From Thermodesulfobacteriota bacterium (lineage in GTDB: Bacteria; Desulfobacterota; Syntrophorhabdia; Syntrophorhabdales; JANXAF01), in the NCBI GenBank assembly GCA_025062045.1, contig JANXAF010000002.1:165262-229261 (forward strand): DNA of 64,000 bases. Direction: 5' to 3'. The first letter of the stretch is position 1; the number at the start of each line of letters is the position of its first letter. A program made the translations under genes and the position numbers. Under the pieces are notes generated by a model. That model was not told where the DNA came from. It worked only from the letters and a program-made list of their open reading frames with translations, and did not search any database. This document shows, in pieces, positions 1 through 9,688 of the stretch.

Positions 1-2
1 TG

Positions 3-308
3 GGCTGGAAAAAAGAGTCAGGAAAAGACCTTGAAGAGATCATAAAATTTGCCGAGGAATGTGAAGTTAACTATCTTCTTGTGACCGCGATAGAGAGGGA
101 TGGTACCTTGTCAGGTCCAGATTTTGAAGTGTTATCAAGGGTCATTGGTAGTACCCGTATCCCGGTGATTGGAAGCGGCGGGGTAAGGACCCTTGAAGAT
201 GTGAAACTTTTACTAGATATGGGCGCATATGGTGTCGTTGTGGGAAAGGCTATCTACGAGGGTAAGATTAGAATAGAAGAAGTAACAAGGTTTTTCTCGG
301 AGAACTGA
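3..308 (+). CDS. hisA: HisA, C-terminal part (cut by window start)
   Basis: C-terminal third of phosphoribosylformimino-5-aminoimidazole carboxamide ribotide isomerase, the TIM-barrel enzyme of histidine synthesis. The open frame runs in from the left edge, so the start is missing. Visible signatures are the ERDGTLSGP loop, IPVIGSGGV and the phosphate-binding end VVGKAIYEGKI. The last one fits HisA better than its paralogue HisF, which normally has a different ending after the second glycine-rich strand. The stop touches the hisI start with no gap, so the two are co-transcribed. HisF is not between them here. Confidence 0.88.
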   Translation, partial: GWKKESGKDLEEIIKFAEECEVNYLLVTAIERDGTLSGPDFEVLSRVIGSTRIPVIGSGGVRTLEDVKLLLDMGAYGVVVGKAIYEGKIRIEEVTRFFSEN

Positions 309-707
309 ATGGAGGAAGAGATTAAACAATTGATAAGCCTCATCAAGTGGGACAGAGACGGACTTGTTCCTTGTGTGGTCCAGGATTTCGAAACGAAAGA
401 GGTTCTCATGCTGGCATACATGAACGAAGATGCGCTATTGAGAACAATAGAGACGAAAAAGGCCCATTACTATTCAAGATCGAGAAAAAGACTTTGGCTC
501 AAAGGAGAAGAGTCAGGACATACCCAAGAGGTAAAAGGGCTTTTCATTGATTGCGACAACGACGCAATCCTCCTTCTTGTGGAGCAGAAGATCGCAGCCT
601 GCCACACTGGCTACTATTCCTGCTTTTACAGAACGTTTGAGGGGGGGTTGAAGGTTGTTGGCAGAAAAGTTTTCGAGGAGGAAAAAGTTTACGGAAAATC
701 GAAATGA
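309..707 (+). CDS. hisI: Phosphoribosyl-AMP cyclohydrolase HisI
   Basis: Opens the purine ring of phosphoribosyl-AMP, the third step of histidine synthesis. At 132 residues it is the single-domain form without a fused HisE pyrophosphatase. Visible family motifs are VLMLAYMNEDAL, HYYSRSRKRLWLKGE.SGH, the metal-binding CDNDAILL and CHTGYYSCF, whose cysteines and aspartates hold Zn and Mg. ATG follows the hisA stop directly; the pgpA start overlaps the end by 4 bp (ATGA), indicating translational coupling. Confidence 0.95.
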   Translation: MEEEIKQLISLIKWDRDGLVPCVVQDFETKEVLMLAYMNEDALLRTIETKKAHYYSRSRKRLWLKGEESGHTQEVKGLFIDCDNDAILLLVEQKIAACHTGYYSCFYRTFEGGLKVVGRKVFEEEKVYGKSK

Positions 708-1159
708 AAAGGCTCGCAAAGGACTTTTTAAGTCTTGGTCCTTTGGGGTACTTTCCGTACTTTCCGGGCACCCTCGCTTCTTTACTTATCTGTCTTTTGT
801 TATTCTTTTTACGTTCCGATAGTCCTTTAATTTTTGAGATTTCTGTTCTATTTGTCCTTTCTTCCCTTACAGTCGTTTCTGTTCTTACTAGTGACCTAAA
901 AGAGAAGGATCCACGCTTCGTAGTCATGGACGAAGTTATAGGTATGTATCTTACAGTATTAAATCACACCCCTTGCGCGTTCAATCTCTTTGTGGGATTC
1001 ATTCTTTTTAGGTTTTTTGATATAATGAAACCGTACCCACTAAAGAAGATTGAAAAGTTACCGGGGGCTTTAGGCATACTCGCCGATGATATACTTGCTG
1101 GTCTTTACGCTAATCTATCCCTCTGTTTGATAGAACGTCTTTCGAGGAATGTCCTGTGA
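704..1159 (+). CDS. pgpA: Phosphatidylglycerophosphatase A-type protein
   Basis: Membrane phosphatase that removes phosphate from phosphatidylglycerophosphate to make phosphatidylglycerol. The 151-residue length is normal for the family. Signatures are the N-terminal GPLGYFPYFPGTLAS segment, the acidic DEVIGMYLTVL motif and the final ILADDILAGLYAN, where acidic residues bind Mg. Hydrophobic helices alternate with these polar loops. It overlaps hisI upstream and pncC downstream by 4 bp each. A pgpA-cinA-thpR-recA run is common in Desulfobacterota, which supports the call. Confidence 0.88.
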   Translation: MKRLAKDFLSLGPLGYFPYFPGTLASLLICLLLFFLRSDSPLIFEISVLFVLSSLTVVSVLTSDLKEKDPRFVVMDEVIGMYLTVLNHTPCAFNLFVGFILFRFFDIMKPYPLKKIEKLPGALGILADDILAGLYANLSLCLIERLSRNVL

Positions 1160-1635
1160 AGTTAGAGGAGAGGATCGGAAAGATTCTGACTGAGAAAGGA
1201 TTAAAGATTGCAATTTCAGAGTCGTGTACGGGCGGACTTGTCGGGCACCTTATCACTAATGTGAGTGGGTCCTCCAACTACTTCGAGGCTTCGCTTGTAA
1301 CGTACAGCAATGAGTCGAAATGGAAATTTCTAAATGTGGACAAAGAGGTCCTCGATGAGAAGGGTGCCGTAAGCGAAGAAGTGGCTGTTCTTATGGCTAA
1401 AGGTGTACGAAAAGCAACGGGGGTGGACATCGGTCTTTCTGTTACAGGAATTGCAGGGCCTACTGGAGGTACAAAAGATAAGCCTGTAGGATTGGTCTAC
1501 ATTGGGCTTTCTGTCAAGGAGGGAGACCTAGTAAGGAAGTTTCTTTTTTCGGGTGAGAGGATGGAAATAAAAGAAAAAGCTGCCTACGAGACACTCAACT
1601 TACTTCTGGACTATTTGGAAGGAAGGTTATTTTGA
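1156..1635 (+). CDS. pncC: Nicotinamide-nucleotide amidase (CinA C-terminal domain)
   Basis: Stand-alone CinA C-terminal domain of 159 residues, expected to deamidate NMN to nicotinate mononucleotide in pyridine nucleotide recycling. Clear motifs are ISESCTGGLVGHLITNVSGSS near residue 20, the YSNESK segment, and SVTGIAGPTGGTKDKPVGLVYIG. The N-terminal MoCF-like half of full-length CinA is absent. The start is a GTG that overlaps the pgpA stop. The next gene starts inside its last codons, so it belongs to the same recA-containing operon. Confidence 0.9.
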   Translation: MKLEERIGKILTEKGLKIAISESCTGGLVGHLITNVSGSSNYFEASLVTYSNESKWKFLNVDKEVLDEKGAVSEEVAVLMAKGVRKATGVDIGLSVTGIAGPTGGTKDKPVGLVYIGLSVKEGDLVRKFLFSGERMEIKEKAAYETLNLLLDYLEGRLF

Positions 1636-2195
1636 GAGCTTTTATAGCCCTCGATCTACCGGACCGAGTAAAAACGTACCTTCAAACTGTTATACGGACG
1701 CTATCCGAAAAAGAGGAGGAAACTAGGTGGGTAAAAAGCGGAAACCAGCATTTGACTCTTAAGTTTCTCGGGGAGATAGAGGAGGGTTTGAAAGAAAAGA
1801 TAATAGCGGTATTAAAAAGTTCTACTCAAGGTTTTCCTTCCGTGAGAGTGCGTTTAAATAGGATTGAGGGATTTCCGGACAGTAAAAAGGCGAGAGTCGT
1901 TGTTATCACCTTAGCTTACGGAGTCGATGAACTAAAAAAACTGTTTGAGATTTTAGAAGAAGGACTCTCCAAGATCGGTTTTGAGAAGGAACGTAGAGAG
2001 TTTGTTCCCCATATAACGTTAGGAAGGAGAAAGATTGCAAAAGCGTTACCTGGCAATATTCGTATTGAACCGATCGAGTTCGTATTGGAAGATCTCGTCT
2101 TCTATAAAAGCACTCTCACACAGAATGGACCTATCTACGAACCTATATGGAAGGTAAAACTGACAGAAAGGGGTGGTGAAAATGCCGAAAGATGA
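1632..2195 (+). CDS. thpR: RNA 2',3'-cyclic phosphodiesterase (LigT/ThpR family)
   Basis: Two-H phosphoesterase that opens 2',3'-cyclic phosphate ends of RNA. The two catalytic HxT motifs are visible as HLTLKFLG near residue 46 and HITLGRR near residue 137. The opening [10 protein letters not shown] is typical of ThpR. Length is 187 residues. The start is TTG, overlapping the pncC stop by 4 bp, and the last codons overlap the recA start, so translation of recA may depend on this gene being read. Confidence 0.9.
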   Translation: MRAFIALDLPDRVKTYLQTVIRTLSEKEEETRWVKSGNQHLTLKFLGEIEEGLKEKIIAVLKSSTQGFPSVRVRLNRIEGFPDSKKARVVVITLAYGVDELKKLFEILEEGLSKIGFEKERREFVPHITLGRRKIAKALPGNIRIEPIEFVLEDLVFYKSTLTQNGPIYEPIWKVKLTERGGENAER

Positions 2196-3195
2196 GCAGA
2201 CGAACAAAATCAAGGCACTTGAGATGGCGGTTACGCAGATAGAACGACTCTTTGGGAAAGGTTCGATAATGAAGCTCGGTGAAAGGGCAAGCGTCGATGT
2301 GCCAGTCGTTTCAACAGGCTCACTGGCCCTCGATATCGCTTTGGGGATAGGAGGCCTACCTAGAGGGAGAGTAACCGAAATATTCGGACCTGAAGCGTCG
2401 GGAAAGACGACTTTGGCTCTTCAGGTTCTAAGCGAAATTCAAAAGAAAGGCGGGATAGCCGCATTTATCGATGCTGAACATGCACTCGATGTGAAGTACG
2501 CAAAAAAGATAGGAGTGAACACAGACGAACTTCTTATCTCTCAGCCAGACACTGGGGAACAGGCTTTAGAGATCGCTGAGATCCTTGTGAGAAGCGGTGC
2601 GGTTGAAGGTCTTGTGATAGATTCAGTGGCTGCCCTCGTGCCAAGAGCTGAGATTGAAGGGGACATGGGGGATGCGCATATGGGATTACAGGCTAGACTC
2701 ATGTCTCAGGCACTCCGCAAGCTGACTGCAACTATAAGTAAGTCTATGACCACGGTAATATTCATAAATCAGATGAGGCAGAGAATAGGCGTTCAGTTCG
2801 GGAACCCTGAAACAACGACCGGAGGAAATGCACTGAAATTCTATTCTTCAATAAGACTCGAAATAAGAAGAGTGTCGGCCATAAAGGATGGACAGGAAGT
2901 GATAGGTGCGAGAACCCGGGTAAAGATAGTCAAGAATAAACTTGCGCCGCCCTTCAAAGAAGCTGAATTCGATATGATTTTTGGGGAAGGAATATCGAGG
3001 GAAGGAGATATAGTAGATCTGGGTGTGGAGCTTGGACTGATAGAGAGGACTGGAACCTGGTACTCCTATGGAGAAACGAGACTCGGGCAGGGAAGAGATA
3101 ACGCAAAAGAGTTCTTGAAAAGGCACCCTGAAGTGGCGAGGGAGATCGAAAACAAGATCCTTGCTCATTACGGGCTTTTAAGGAGCGAGGCGTGA
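2182..3195 (+). CDS. recA: Recombinase RecA
   Basis: ATP-dependent strand-exchange protein of homologous recombination and the SOS co-protease. Walker A (GPEASGKTT) is at residues 69-77. [14 protein letters not shown], the loop-1 region [22 protein letters not shown] and [11 protein letters not shown] in loop 2 are all intact. ATG 2182 is preferred over the in-frame GTGs at 2173 and 2176 because AAGGGG lies at the right distance upstream; this gives 337 residues. No SOS box is evident nearby, and the gene sits inside an operon rather than behind its own promoter. The stop overlaps the alaS start. Confidence 0.98.
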   Translation: MPKDEQTNKIKALEMAVTQIERLFGKGSIMKLGERASVDVPVVSTGSLALDIALGIGGLPRGRVTEIFGPEASGKTTLALQVLSEIQKKGGIAAFIDAEHALDVKYAKKIGVNTDELLISQPDTGEQALEIAEILVRSGAVEGLVIDSVAALVPRAEIEGDMGDAHMGLQARLMSQALRKLTATISKSMTTVIFINQMRQRIGVQFGNPETTTGGNALKFYSSIRLEIRRVSAIKDGQEVIGARTRVKIVKNKLAPPFKEAEFDMIFGEGISREGDIVDLGVELGLIERTGTWYSYGETRLGQGRDNAKEFLKRHPEVAREIENKILAHYGLLRSEA

Positions 3196-5822
3196 CATCG
3201 AAAGAGATAAGATCGAAATTTCTTAGGTATTTTGAATCTAATGGCCATACCATCTGCGAAAGTTCTTCCCTTGTGCCCTATGATGATCCAAGTCTGCTAT
3301 TTGTTAATGCAGGCATGGTTCAGTTTAAAGGGGTCTTTTTGGGAATTGAGACAAGACCTTACTTAAGAGCTGTTTCGTGTCAAAAATGTGTAAGAGCAGG
3401 TGGAAAACATAATGACCTTGAAAACGTTGGAAAGACCTTAAGACATCACACATTCTTTGAAATGTTAGGGAACTTCTCTTTCGGAGACTATTTCAAGAAG
3501 GAGGCCATCGCCTACGCGTGGGAGTTTGTAACTAAAGAGCTGGATCTGGAAAAAGAAAGGATCTGCATCACGGTCTTCAAAGAGGATGAAGAGGCTGAAA
3601 TTATTTGGAAGGGGATGGGTATCCCTAGCGACAGAATATTTAAACTTGGGGAAAAAGACAATTTTTGGTCAATGGGAGACGAGGGTCCATGTGGCCCGTG
3701 TTCAGAGATCCACTACGATATGGGAAAGAACGTCGGTTGTAGAAGGCCCAATTGTGGGGTCACCTGTGACTGCGACAGATTTCTGGAGGTGTGGAATCTG
3801 GTTTTTATGCAGTGGGAGAGAAAGAAAAACGGTGAAATAAAACCCCTGCCGAAACCGTCGATTGATACGGGTATGGGACTTGAGAGGATTTCGGCCATCA
3901 TGCAGGGAAAGATTGGAAACTATGATACGGATCTTTTTTCCCCAATCATTGCAAAAGTAGAAGAAATCTCTGGAAGAAGATACGGTCAAGACGAAGAGAC
4001 TGACATCGCAATAAGGGTTATTGCAGACCACATAAGAGGGGCAACATTTATAATCGGAGATGGGATTTTACCGGAGAGGGAAGGAAGAGGCTACGTGCTG
4101 AGAAGGATAATAAGGAGAGCTATGAGGTACGCAAGAAAGATCGGAATAGATGGAAACTTTCTCTATAGCCTTTCAGGAGTTGTTGTAGATCTTATGGGGG
4201 ATATCTATCCTGAGATAAAGCAGAACCATCCACACATAGCTATGGTGATAAAAGCGGAAGAAGATAGGTTTAGAGAAACATTAACATTCGGGACTAAACT
4301 TTATGAGGAGGTTTCTGAGAGCATAAAGAAGACAGGCGGAAAGATCATCCCGGGCGACATAGTTTACAAACTTTACGACACTTATGGTTTTCCTTTGGAT
4401 TTGACGATGGAGATGGCAAAAGAGGATGGTCTTGAGTTGGATCTTGAGGGTTTCAATAGGTCGCTCTTCGAGCAGAAAGAAAGATCAAAAGAGATAGCAA
4501 AAGCAAAAAAGGAGACGATCTATAGGTACGATTACTCTGGGATAAAAGAACCAACAGTATTTGTCGGCTACGATCGGCTAGAGTGTCCTGCAAAGATTCT
4601 CATGGTTTTAAAAGATTCGATCCCGTGTGAGGAGCTCAAGGAAAAAGAGGAAGGGGAGATAATACTCGATGGGACCCCCTTTTACGCAGAAGGAGGCGGG
4701 CAGGTTCACGATGAGGGGACTTTAAAAACGGAAAATGGCATAGTGAAAGTTACCCATGTTAAAAGGATCTTTCAAGACGTCATAGTCCATAGGGTAAGAG
4801 TTGAGCGGGGCTTTGTTAGGAAGGGTGAAATAGTTAGTGCAGCCGTGGACCCTTTAAGAAGAAGGGATGTTTCAAGGAACCATACCGCCACCCATCTTCT
4901 CCACTACGCTTTAAGAACGGTTTTAGGCGATCACGTGCGCCAGAAAGGCTCTCTTGTCGAAAAAGAAAGGCTGCGATTCGATTTCGCCCATTATAAAGCT
5001 ATCGATCCCCATGAATTGTGGAAGGTAGAAGAAATAGTGAATGAGAAAATCATGGAGTGTGAGGACGTAAAGATAGAGATTAAGCCAAAGGAAGAAGCTA
5101 TCCGCAGCGGTGCTATTGCTCTATTTGAAGAAAAGTACGGTCAGATCGTTAGAGTGGTGAAGATAGGGGATTTCAGCGCGGAGCTTTGCGGAGGGACCCA
5201 TGTGAAAAATACAGGAGAGATAGGATCATTTATGATTTTGAGTGAGAGTGCTCTCGCATCCGGAGTTAGAAGAATTGAAGCTACAACTGGAAGATACGCG
5301 CTTTATCACTCAAGAAAAGACAGAGAGACGATGAGAGAGATCTCATCCATCCTGGGCGTGGAAAAACAGAAGCTTATGGAAAGGATTCAGGAACTCACAA
5401 CGGCCCTAAAGGAGAAAGAAAAACAGATTGAAACTTTAAAAGAGGCAATTGTTTCTCAGAGAGTGGATGAGGCAATAAAGGAAGGATACGAGATTGACGG
5501 AGCTAAGGTTGTATCCGTTTTCGTAGAAGATGGAGAAGTAGAATTTTTGAGGAAAGTATCGGATATGATAAGGGAGAGGAGTAAAAATGCTATAGCCATC
5601 GTTGGAACCCGCAAAGAGGATAGAGGAATAATCGTTGTTGCAGTAAGCAGAGGCCTTGAAAATAGGTATAATGCAGGTGAGATCGTAAAAAAGATTGCTG
5701 AAAAGTACGGAGGAAGGGGAGGAGGAAGCCCGAATCTGGCCCAAGGAGGAATTCCTGGCGATAGAGTGAAAAACGCTATAAAAGATAAGACCCTTTTGGA
5801 AAGTATTCAGATGAGAAACTGA
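3192..5822 (+). CDS. alaS: Alanyl-tRNA synthetase
   Basis: Full-length 876-residue class II synthetase charging tRNA-Ala. The catalytic core begins with [17 protein letters not shown] and contains [10 protein letters not shown]. The editing domain shows [11 protein letters not shown], with the zinc-type HxxxH, and [14 protein letters not shown] coiled-coil stretch and the C-terminal [14 protein letters not shown] tail follow. GTG start, overlapping the recA stop by 4 bp. The stop shares a base with the ATG of the following regulator. recA-alaS adjacency is widespread in Desulfobacterota. Confidence 0.98.
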   Translation: MTSKEIRSKFLRYFESNGHTICESSSLVPYDDPSLLFVNAGMVQFKGVFLGIETRPYLRAVSCQKCVRAGGKHNDLENVGKTLRHHTFFEMLGNFSFGDYFKKEAIAYAWEFVTKELDLEKERICITVFKEDEEAEIIWKGMGIPSDRIFKLGEKDNFWSMGDEGPCGPCSEIHYDMGKNVGCRRPNCGVTCDCDRFLEVWNLVFMQWERKKNGEIKPLPKPSIDTGMGLERISAIMQGKIGNYDTDLFSPIIAKVEEISGRRYGQDEETDIAIRVIADHIRGATFIIGDGILPEREGRGYVLRRIIRRAMRYARKIGIDGNFLYSLSGVVVDLMGDIYPEIKQNHPHIAMVIKAEEDRFRETLTFGTKLYEEVSESIKKTGGKIIPGDIVYKLYDTYGFPLDLTMEMAKEDGLELDLEGFNRSLFEQKERSKEIAKAKKETIYRYDYSGIKEPTVFVGYDRLECPAKILMVLKDSIPCEELKEKEEGEIILDGTPFYAEGGGQVHDEGTLKTENGIVKVTHVKRIFQDVIVHRVRVERGFVRKGEIVSAAVDPLRRRDVSRNHTATHLLHYALRTVLGDHVRQKGSLVEKERLRFDFAHYKAIDPHELWKVEEIVNEKIMECEDVKIEIKPKEEAIRSGAIALFEEKYGQIVRVVKIGDFSAELCGGTHVKNTGEIGSFMILSESALASGVRRIEATTGRYALYHSRKDRETMREISSILGVEKQKLMERIQELTTALKEKEKQIETLKEAIVSQRVDEAIKEGYEIDGAKVVSVFVEDGEVEFLRKVSDMIRERSKNAIAIVGTRKEDRGIIVVAVSRGLENRYNAGEIVKKIAEKYGGRGGGSPNLAQGGIPGDRVKNAIKDKTLLESIQMRN

Positions 5823-6481
5823 TGGAGGATTACCTAAAAAAAGTACCCATTTTTTCATCTCTTAGGGAAACGGAACTCAAAGAGATCACAAAAGTCGTAA
5901 AAAGAAAAAGGTCGGGCAAGGGAGAGATTGTGTGCCAAGAAGGGACAGCCGGGGACTCAATGTACGTTGTACTGTCTGGGAAGGTAAAAGTGTCGCTTTT
6001 TCACGAAGGGAAAGAGTACATCCTTTCGATCATCGAAAAAGGTGGATTTTTCGGAGAGCTCTCTCTGATAGATGGACTACCGAGATCGGCAAGCGTTGAA
6101 ACATTAGAAGATTCTGAATTTCTCGTATTGAAGAGGGATGAGTTCTTACGCCTCCTAAAGACATATCCTGAGATCTCAATAGAGATAATGAAAACCATGG
6201 CTACTAGACTGAGGAACACTGACGAAAAACTGAAAAACCTCGCATTCTTTCCGGTAGAGAACCGCATATTGAATTATCTTATCGAACTTGCAAAAAAAGA
6301 AGGTATTCGTATTAAAAACTACGTGATCCTTAAAAAGCGTCCTTCCAACACAGAGATAGCAAATTTCTGCAACTGCGCGAGGGAGACTGTCTCAAGGGCG
6401 ATAAAAGCATTAAAGGAGAAAGGAATTATCATGGAAAATAATCGTCAGTGCATAATCTTTCCTCCCGAAGATCTAGCTTAA
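5822..6481 (+). CDS. Crp/Fnr-family transcriptional regulator
   Basis: 219-residue regulator with an N-terminal cyclic-nucleotide-binding fold (residues about 10-125; GKVKVSLFHEGKEYILSIIEKGGFFGELSLIDG and PRSASVETLEDSEFLVL region) and a C-terminal winged helix ([24 protein letters not shown]). It lacks the N-terminal Cys cluster of oxygen-sensing FNR, so an iron-sulfur sensor is unlikely; the effector cannot be told from sequence. ATG overlaps the alaS stop by one base. It ends 2 bp before the convergent gene at 6484. Confidence 0.9.
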   Translation: MEDYLKKVPIFSSLRETELKEITKVVKRKRSGKGEIVCQEGTAGDSMYVVLSGKVKVSLFHEGKEYILSIIEKGGFFGELSLIDGLPRSASVETLEDSEFLVLKRDEFLRLLKTYPEISIEIMKTMATRLRNTDEKLKNLAFFPVENRILNYLIELAKKEGIRIKNYVILKKRPSNTEIANFCNCARETVSRAIKALKEKGIIMENNRQCIIFPPEDLA

Positions 6482-6483
6482 TA

Positions 6484-7032
6484 TTACGCTTCTATGATCT
6501 TCGTTTCCCAATAAGCTCTTTTGTACGCATTGATGTTTTTCTGGGCCACATTTTTGAACCTTTCTTTTACAGGCTCATCTAAAGCGTCTATGGGAAAGAG
6601 ATTGGAAGCTTTGATTAAGGCTCCGAGCATTGTTGTATTCGTTATGGTTACCCCCATTTCCTCCCTTGCTATTTTCAATGCGTCGACGTATGCTATCCTA
6701 AAACCGGGAAAAAGTTTTCTTAGAGACTCTTCGTCGAGATTCGTGCTTATTACTACCATACCACCGGGCTTTAATCCTTCCGCAATATTTCCTGTGTTGA
6801 CGAGACTTGAGTCGAGAATAACTATAAAATCAGGTCTATAGATCTTCGATCTCAACCTCACGGGTCTATCTGAAACCCTAAGAAAAGCTTGAACAGGTGC
6901 CCCTCTCCTTTCTGGACCAAAGCTCGGAAAAGCCTGGGCATAAAGTCCTACAGATATAGCGGCCTGGGCGGCAAGCTCAGCTGAGGTTACAGCTCCCTGA
7001 CCTCCTCTTCCATGAAACCTGATTTCCTTCAT
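6484..7032 (-). CDS. 2-oxoacid:acceptor oxidoreductase, gamma subunit
   Basis: 182-residue gamma subunit of a pyruvate/2-oxoglutarate ferredoxin oxidoreductase-type complex. Diagnostic features are the start KEIRFHGRGGQGAVTSAEL, then FPSFGPERRGAPVQAF and the RPDFIVILDSSLV block. Subunits alpha, beta and the ferredoxin-like delta are normally adjacent, but here the next gene downstream on this strand is absent (a convergent regulator follows) and upstream lies cysS. It is therefore an orphan subunit locally; partners must be encoded elsewhere. Which 2-oxoacid is used cannot be told. Confidence 0.9.
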   Translation of the reverse strand: MKEIRFHGRGGQGAVTSAELAAQAAISVGLYAQAFPSFGPERRGAPVQAFLRVSDRPVRLRSKIYRPDFIVILDSSLVNTGNIAEGLKPGGMVVISTNLDEESLRKLFPGFRIAYVDALKIAREEMGVTITNTTMLGALIKASNLFPIDALDEPVKERFKNVAQKNINAYKRAYWETKIIEA

Positions 7033-7058
7033 AGCGCTCTCCTTTCATGAAAATTTTT

Positions 7059-8492
7059 TTATCGTATTCTCCATATGGTTCCTTCTTTTGTGTCTTGAAG
7101 GACTATACCTTTCTCCAAAAGCTCCTTCCTTATTCTATCCGCCTTCTCGTAATCTCTCATGGTTCTGGCCTCTGCCCTTTCTTTGATCTTTTTTTCAACG
7201 TATTCCAGTTCCAATCCGATACGCTCAAGGTGTCTCTTTTTTTCATCAAACTCGAAAGTGTAAGGATCTTTGGCGAGTAAACCCATAATACTTGAAAGCC
7301 TTATGAGCGTTTCTCTGGCGTTTAAAATGTAGGGGTAAGCACTTTCATCCTTTTCGTCGATAAGTCTATTGAGCAATCTTGAAAGTTCAAAGAGTTGGGA
7401 AAGGGCGTAAGGTGTATTAAAATCGTCTTCCATAGCCTCGTAAAATCTTCTTTCTTTGAGTAAAACCTCATCGTGGGGTTTCTCGTACGTTATTTTGTCG
7501 GCATCTAGTTCTTTAGCCCTCATGAGAGTGTAGTATAGCCTTCTCAAGGCTTGATAGGCGTCCTCTATTGCCTTTTCTGTGTATTCGATGGGACTTTTAT
7601 AGTGGGTGGAAAGGAAAAAAATTCTTAATGCTTCTGGTTCGTATTCCTTGAGAAACTCTTTTATTAGAAGGATGTTTCCTAAGGATTTAGACATCTTTTC
7701 CTTGCCCATATTTACAAAACCATGGTGAACCCAGTACTTGACGAAATCTTTGCCGAAGGCGGCTTCAGACTGAGCCTTTTCGTTTTCATGGTGGGGAAAT
7801 ATAAGATCCTGCCCACCGCCGTGTATATCTATGGGTATTCCCAGATACTTCACACTCATGGCCGAGCATTCGATATGCCAGCCGGGCCTTCCTTTCCCGA
7901 AAGGAGAATCCCAGAAAGGCTCACCTTCCTTGGAGGCTTTCCATAATGCGAAGTCCAGAGGGTTTCTTTTTTTTTCATCGATTTCGACTCGAGCCCCATG
8001 GAGCATCTCACTCAGATTTCTTTTAGAGAGCTCCCCGTATTTGGGAAAGCTTTCGACTGAGAAGTAGACATCGCCGTTCACAATATAGGCATTCTTTTTC
8101 TTAACGAGAATTTCGACGAGATTTATCATGTCTTCGATGTGCTCTGTTGCGCGAGGTTCGTACGTCGGTTTTAAAATATTGAGCATTTTCATGTCTTCAT
8201 AGTATGAACCAATGTACTTTTCTGCGATCTCGTGCCAAGGGATACGTTCTTCTTTCGCTCTTTTTATGATCTTGTCGTCTATGTCCGTGAAATTCTTCAC
8301 AAATAATACGTTTAGGTTCTTTGAAAGGAAGAAACGGTAAATGGTATCAAAAATTATGGCGTTTCGAGCATGACCTATATGGCAGTGATCGTAAACGGTA
8401 ACCCCACATACGTAAATCTTTACTTTGCCATCTTCGCTTTGTATAAACTCTTCTTTTTTTCCGCTTAAGGTATTGAAGATCCTTTGCGGCAT
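7059..8492 (-). CDS. cysS: Cysteinyl-tRNA synthetase
   Basis: 477-residue class I synthetase. The HIGH motif (HIGHARN) is at residues 38-41. The zinc site is seen as C29, the GWHIECSAMS cysteine and the HHENE motif. KMSKS is present as KMSKSLGN. Its ATG has no Shine-Dalgarno. Instead a strong promoter ends 9 bp upstream, inside the 3' end of the preceding gene, so the mRNA may be nearly leaderless. The gamma-subunit gene follows on the same strand after 26 bp. Confidence 0.97.
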   Translation of the reverse strand: MPQRIFNTLSGKKEEFIQSEDGKVKIYVCGVTVYDHCHIGHARNAIIFDTIYRFFLSKNLNVLFVKNFTDIDDKIIKRAKEERIPWHEIAEKYIGSYYEDMKMLNILKPTYEPRATEHIEDMINLVEILVKKKNAYIVNGDVYFSVESFPKYGELSKRNLSEMLHGARVEIDEKKRNPLDFALWKASKEGEPFWDSPFGKGRPGWHIECSAMSVKYLGIPIDIHGGGQDLIFPHHENEKAQSEAAFGKDFVKYWVHHGFVNMGKEKMSKSLGNILLIKEFLKEYEPEALRIFFLSTHYKSPIEYTEKAIEDAYQALRRLYYTLMRAKELDADKITYEKPHDEVLLKERRFYEAMEDDFNTPYALSQLFELSRLLNRLIDEKDESAYPYILNARETLIRLSSIMGLLAKDPYTFEFDEKKRHLERIGLELEYVEKKIKERAEARTMRDYEKADRIRKELLEKGIVLQDTKEGTIWRIR

Positions 8493-8501
8493 AGGGACGA
8501 A

Positions 8502-8530
8502 TATTTACCACGACGCTTATTGTTTGTCAA
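8502..8530 (-). promoter_or_regulatory. Sigma-70-type promoter for cysS
   Basis: Minus strand shows TTGACA (8530-8525), a 17-bp spacer and TAAATA (8507-8502). The -35 box overlaps the last codons of the upstream MetE-like gene. The predicted transcription start is about 8495, only a few bases before the cysS ATG at 8492. Confidence 0.6.
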
Positions 8531-9527
8531 AGATCTCAGAGAGGATTTTTGGGACGTTTGCAAGGAGGGCCATAGCTTTTTTAGCATCTTCGCTGCTTAA
8601 ATTTCCGAGTCCGCAGCTAGGCGTAATAAGGATATTGAGCTCCTTTTCAAAAGGTTTGATTTTCGAAAACTCGTCAAGAAACCGGCAAAGAATCTCCTTT
8701 ATCTTTTCTTGTGTAATCTCTTTTATGTCATCTGTGGAAGGGACTATGCCTGGAGAAATTGTGCCTTTTCTTTCAAGGAACCTTTCGAGATCTTCCCTAA
8801 AAAGGAAGATATTCTCCAAGAAGTTATAGGCGTCGTAGTTTATTATATCGGCATTGGATCTTAGAACTAATGACCAGTCCGTATTGCCGCAGCAGTGTAT
8901 CCCGATTTTTGCATCAATCTGATAAAATGCCTCATTAAGAGCAGAGATTAGCTGATCTTGCGGCAGTGACAAGTAGGAAGACCCGTATGCCACAAGGTAA
9001 GGCTCATCAAAAAATAAAATCACCTCTTTACTGGGAAGCCGGTTTTTAATTTCAAAAACCATCCATCTTGCCTTCATGTTGATAGTTTTTTTTAGGATGC
9101 CAAAGAAAAAATCGTCGTATATTATGGGTAATCCTCTTTTATCTTTTATACCCATAGCCATGCTTATTGGGCCTGTTATCTGAGTCTTTACGGCCTTTAC
9201 GGAGCTTTCGATCTCTTCGATCCTTTCTAAGAGCCTGTAAAATCCTGGAATAAGTTCTTTTCGGATAGCAAAGCTTTGGACTTTCTCCTCTGTAAGATGT
9301 ATTAAAAATTCTTCCCAGTCCTCTCCATCATCCACGCGGGGATAGACATTGCCTATATCATCGATATAGAAGAAAGGGACACCGTCTAAAAAAGGTACGT
9401 ACATATTTTCCAGTTTGGATCTGCGAGGAAGCTGGGGCCAAAAGGGAATTTCAGGACATTTGTTAAATATTAAATCGATAGCTTCGTCTACGTCTGTAAA
9501 AGGGAGACTGCCTATACCGGTTATCAA
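8517..9527 (-). CDS. MetE/UroD-superfamily methyltransferase-like protein
   Basis: 336-residue TIM-barrel protein resembling the C-terminal catalytic half of cobalamin-independent methionine synthase. It opens ITGIGSLPF and carries PEIPFWPQLPRRS. Two likely zinc-ligand motifs are visible: IGIHCCGNTDW in the middle and LITPSCGLGNLS near the end. TTG at 9527 is chosen because GGAGG stands 6 bases upstream; a longer TTG at 9566 lacks such a site. There is no N-terminal MetE domain, so methyl donor and acceptor are unknown. Homologues are common in anaerobes, some near corrinoid enzymes; none is adjacent here. Confidence 0.75.
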   Translation of the reverse strand: MITGIGSLPFTDVDEAIDLIFNKCPEIPFWPQLPRRSKLENMYVPFLDGVPFFYIDDIGNVYPRVDDGEDWEEFLIHLTEEKVQSFAIRKELIPGFYRLLERIEEIESSVKAVKTQITGPISMAMGIKDKRGLPIIYDDFFFGILKKTINMKARWMVFEIKNRLPSKEVILFFDEPYLVAYGSSYLSLPQDQLISALNEAFYQIDAKIGIHCCGNTDWSLVLRSNADIINYDAYNFLENIFLFREDLERFLERKGTISPGIVPSTDDIKEITQEKIKEILCRFLDEFSKIKPFEKELNILITPSCGLGNLSSEDAKKAMALLANVPKILSEIFDKQ

Positions 9528-9582
9528 GGAAAACCTCCGGAAAAATTTTAGTAAAATTTTTGGCAAAAAACACTAAATTTGA

Positions 9583-9611
9583 TTTATTTCGGCCCAAAAG
9601 ACTGGTATAAT
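9583..9611 (+). promoter_or_regulatory. Extended -10 promoter for slyD
   Basis: TGG precedes a perfect TATAAT at 9606-9611, with a weak -35 (TTTATT, 9583-9588) 17 bp upstream. The start of transcription would be near 9618, leaving a leader of about 70 bases before the slyD ATG, which has a strong GAAGGAGGT site. Confidence 0.55.
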
Positions 9612-9688
9612 TTTCGCAAAAGCCCCTTCTTAAACGTCCGGCCAAGCCCACGTTTAATAAAGGGTTAGAAAAGGTAGAAGGAGGTAAC

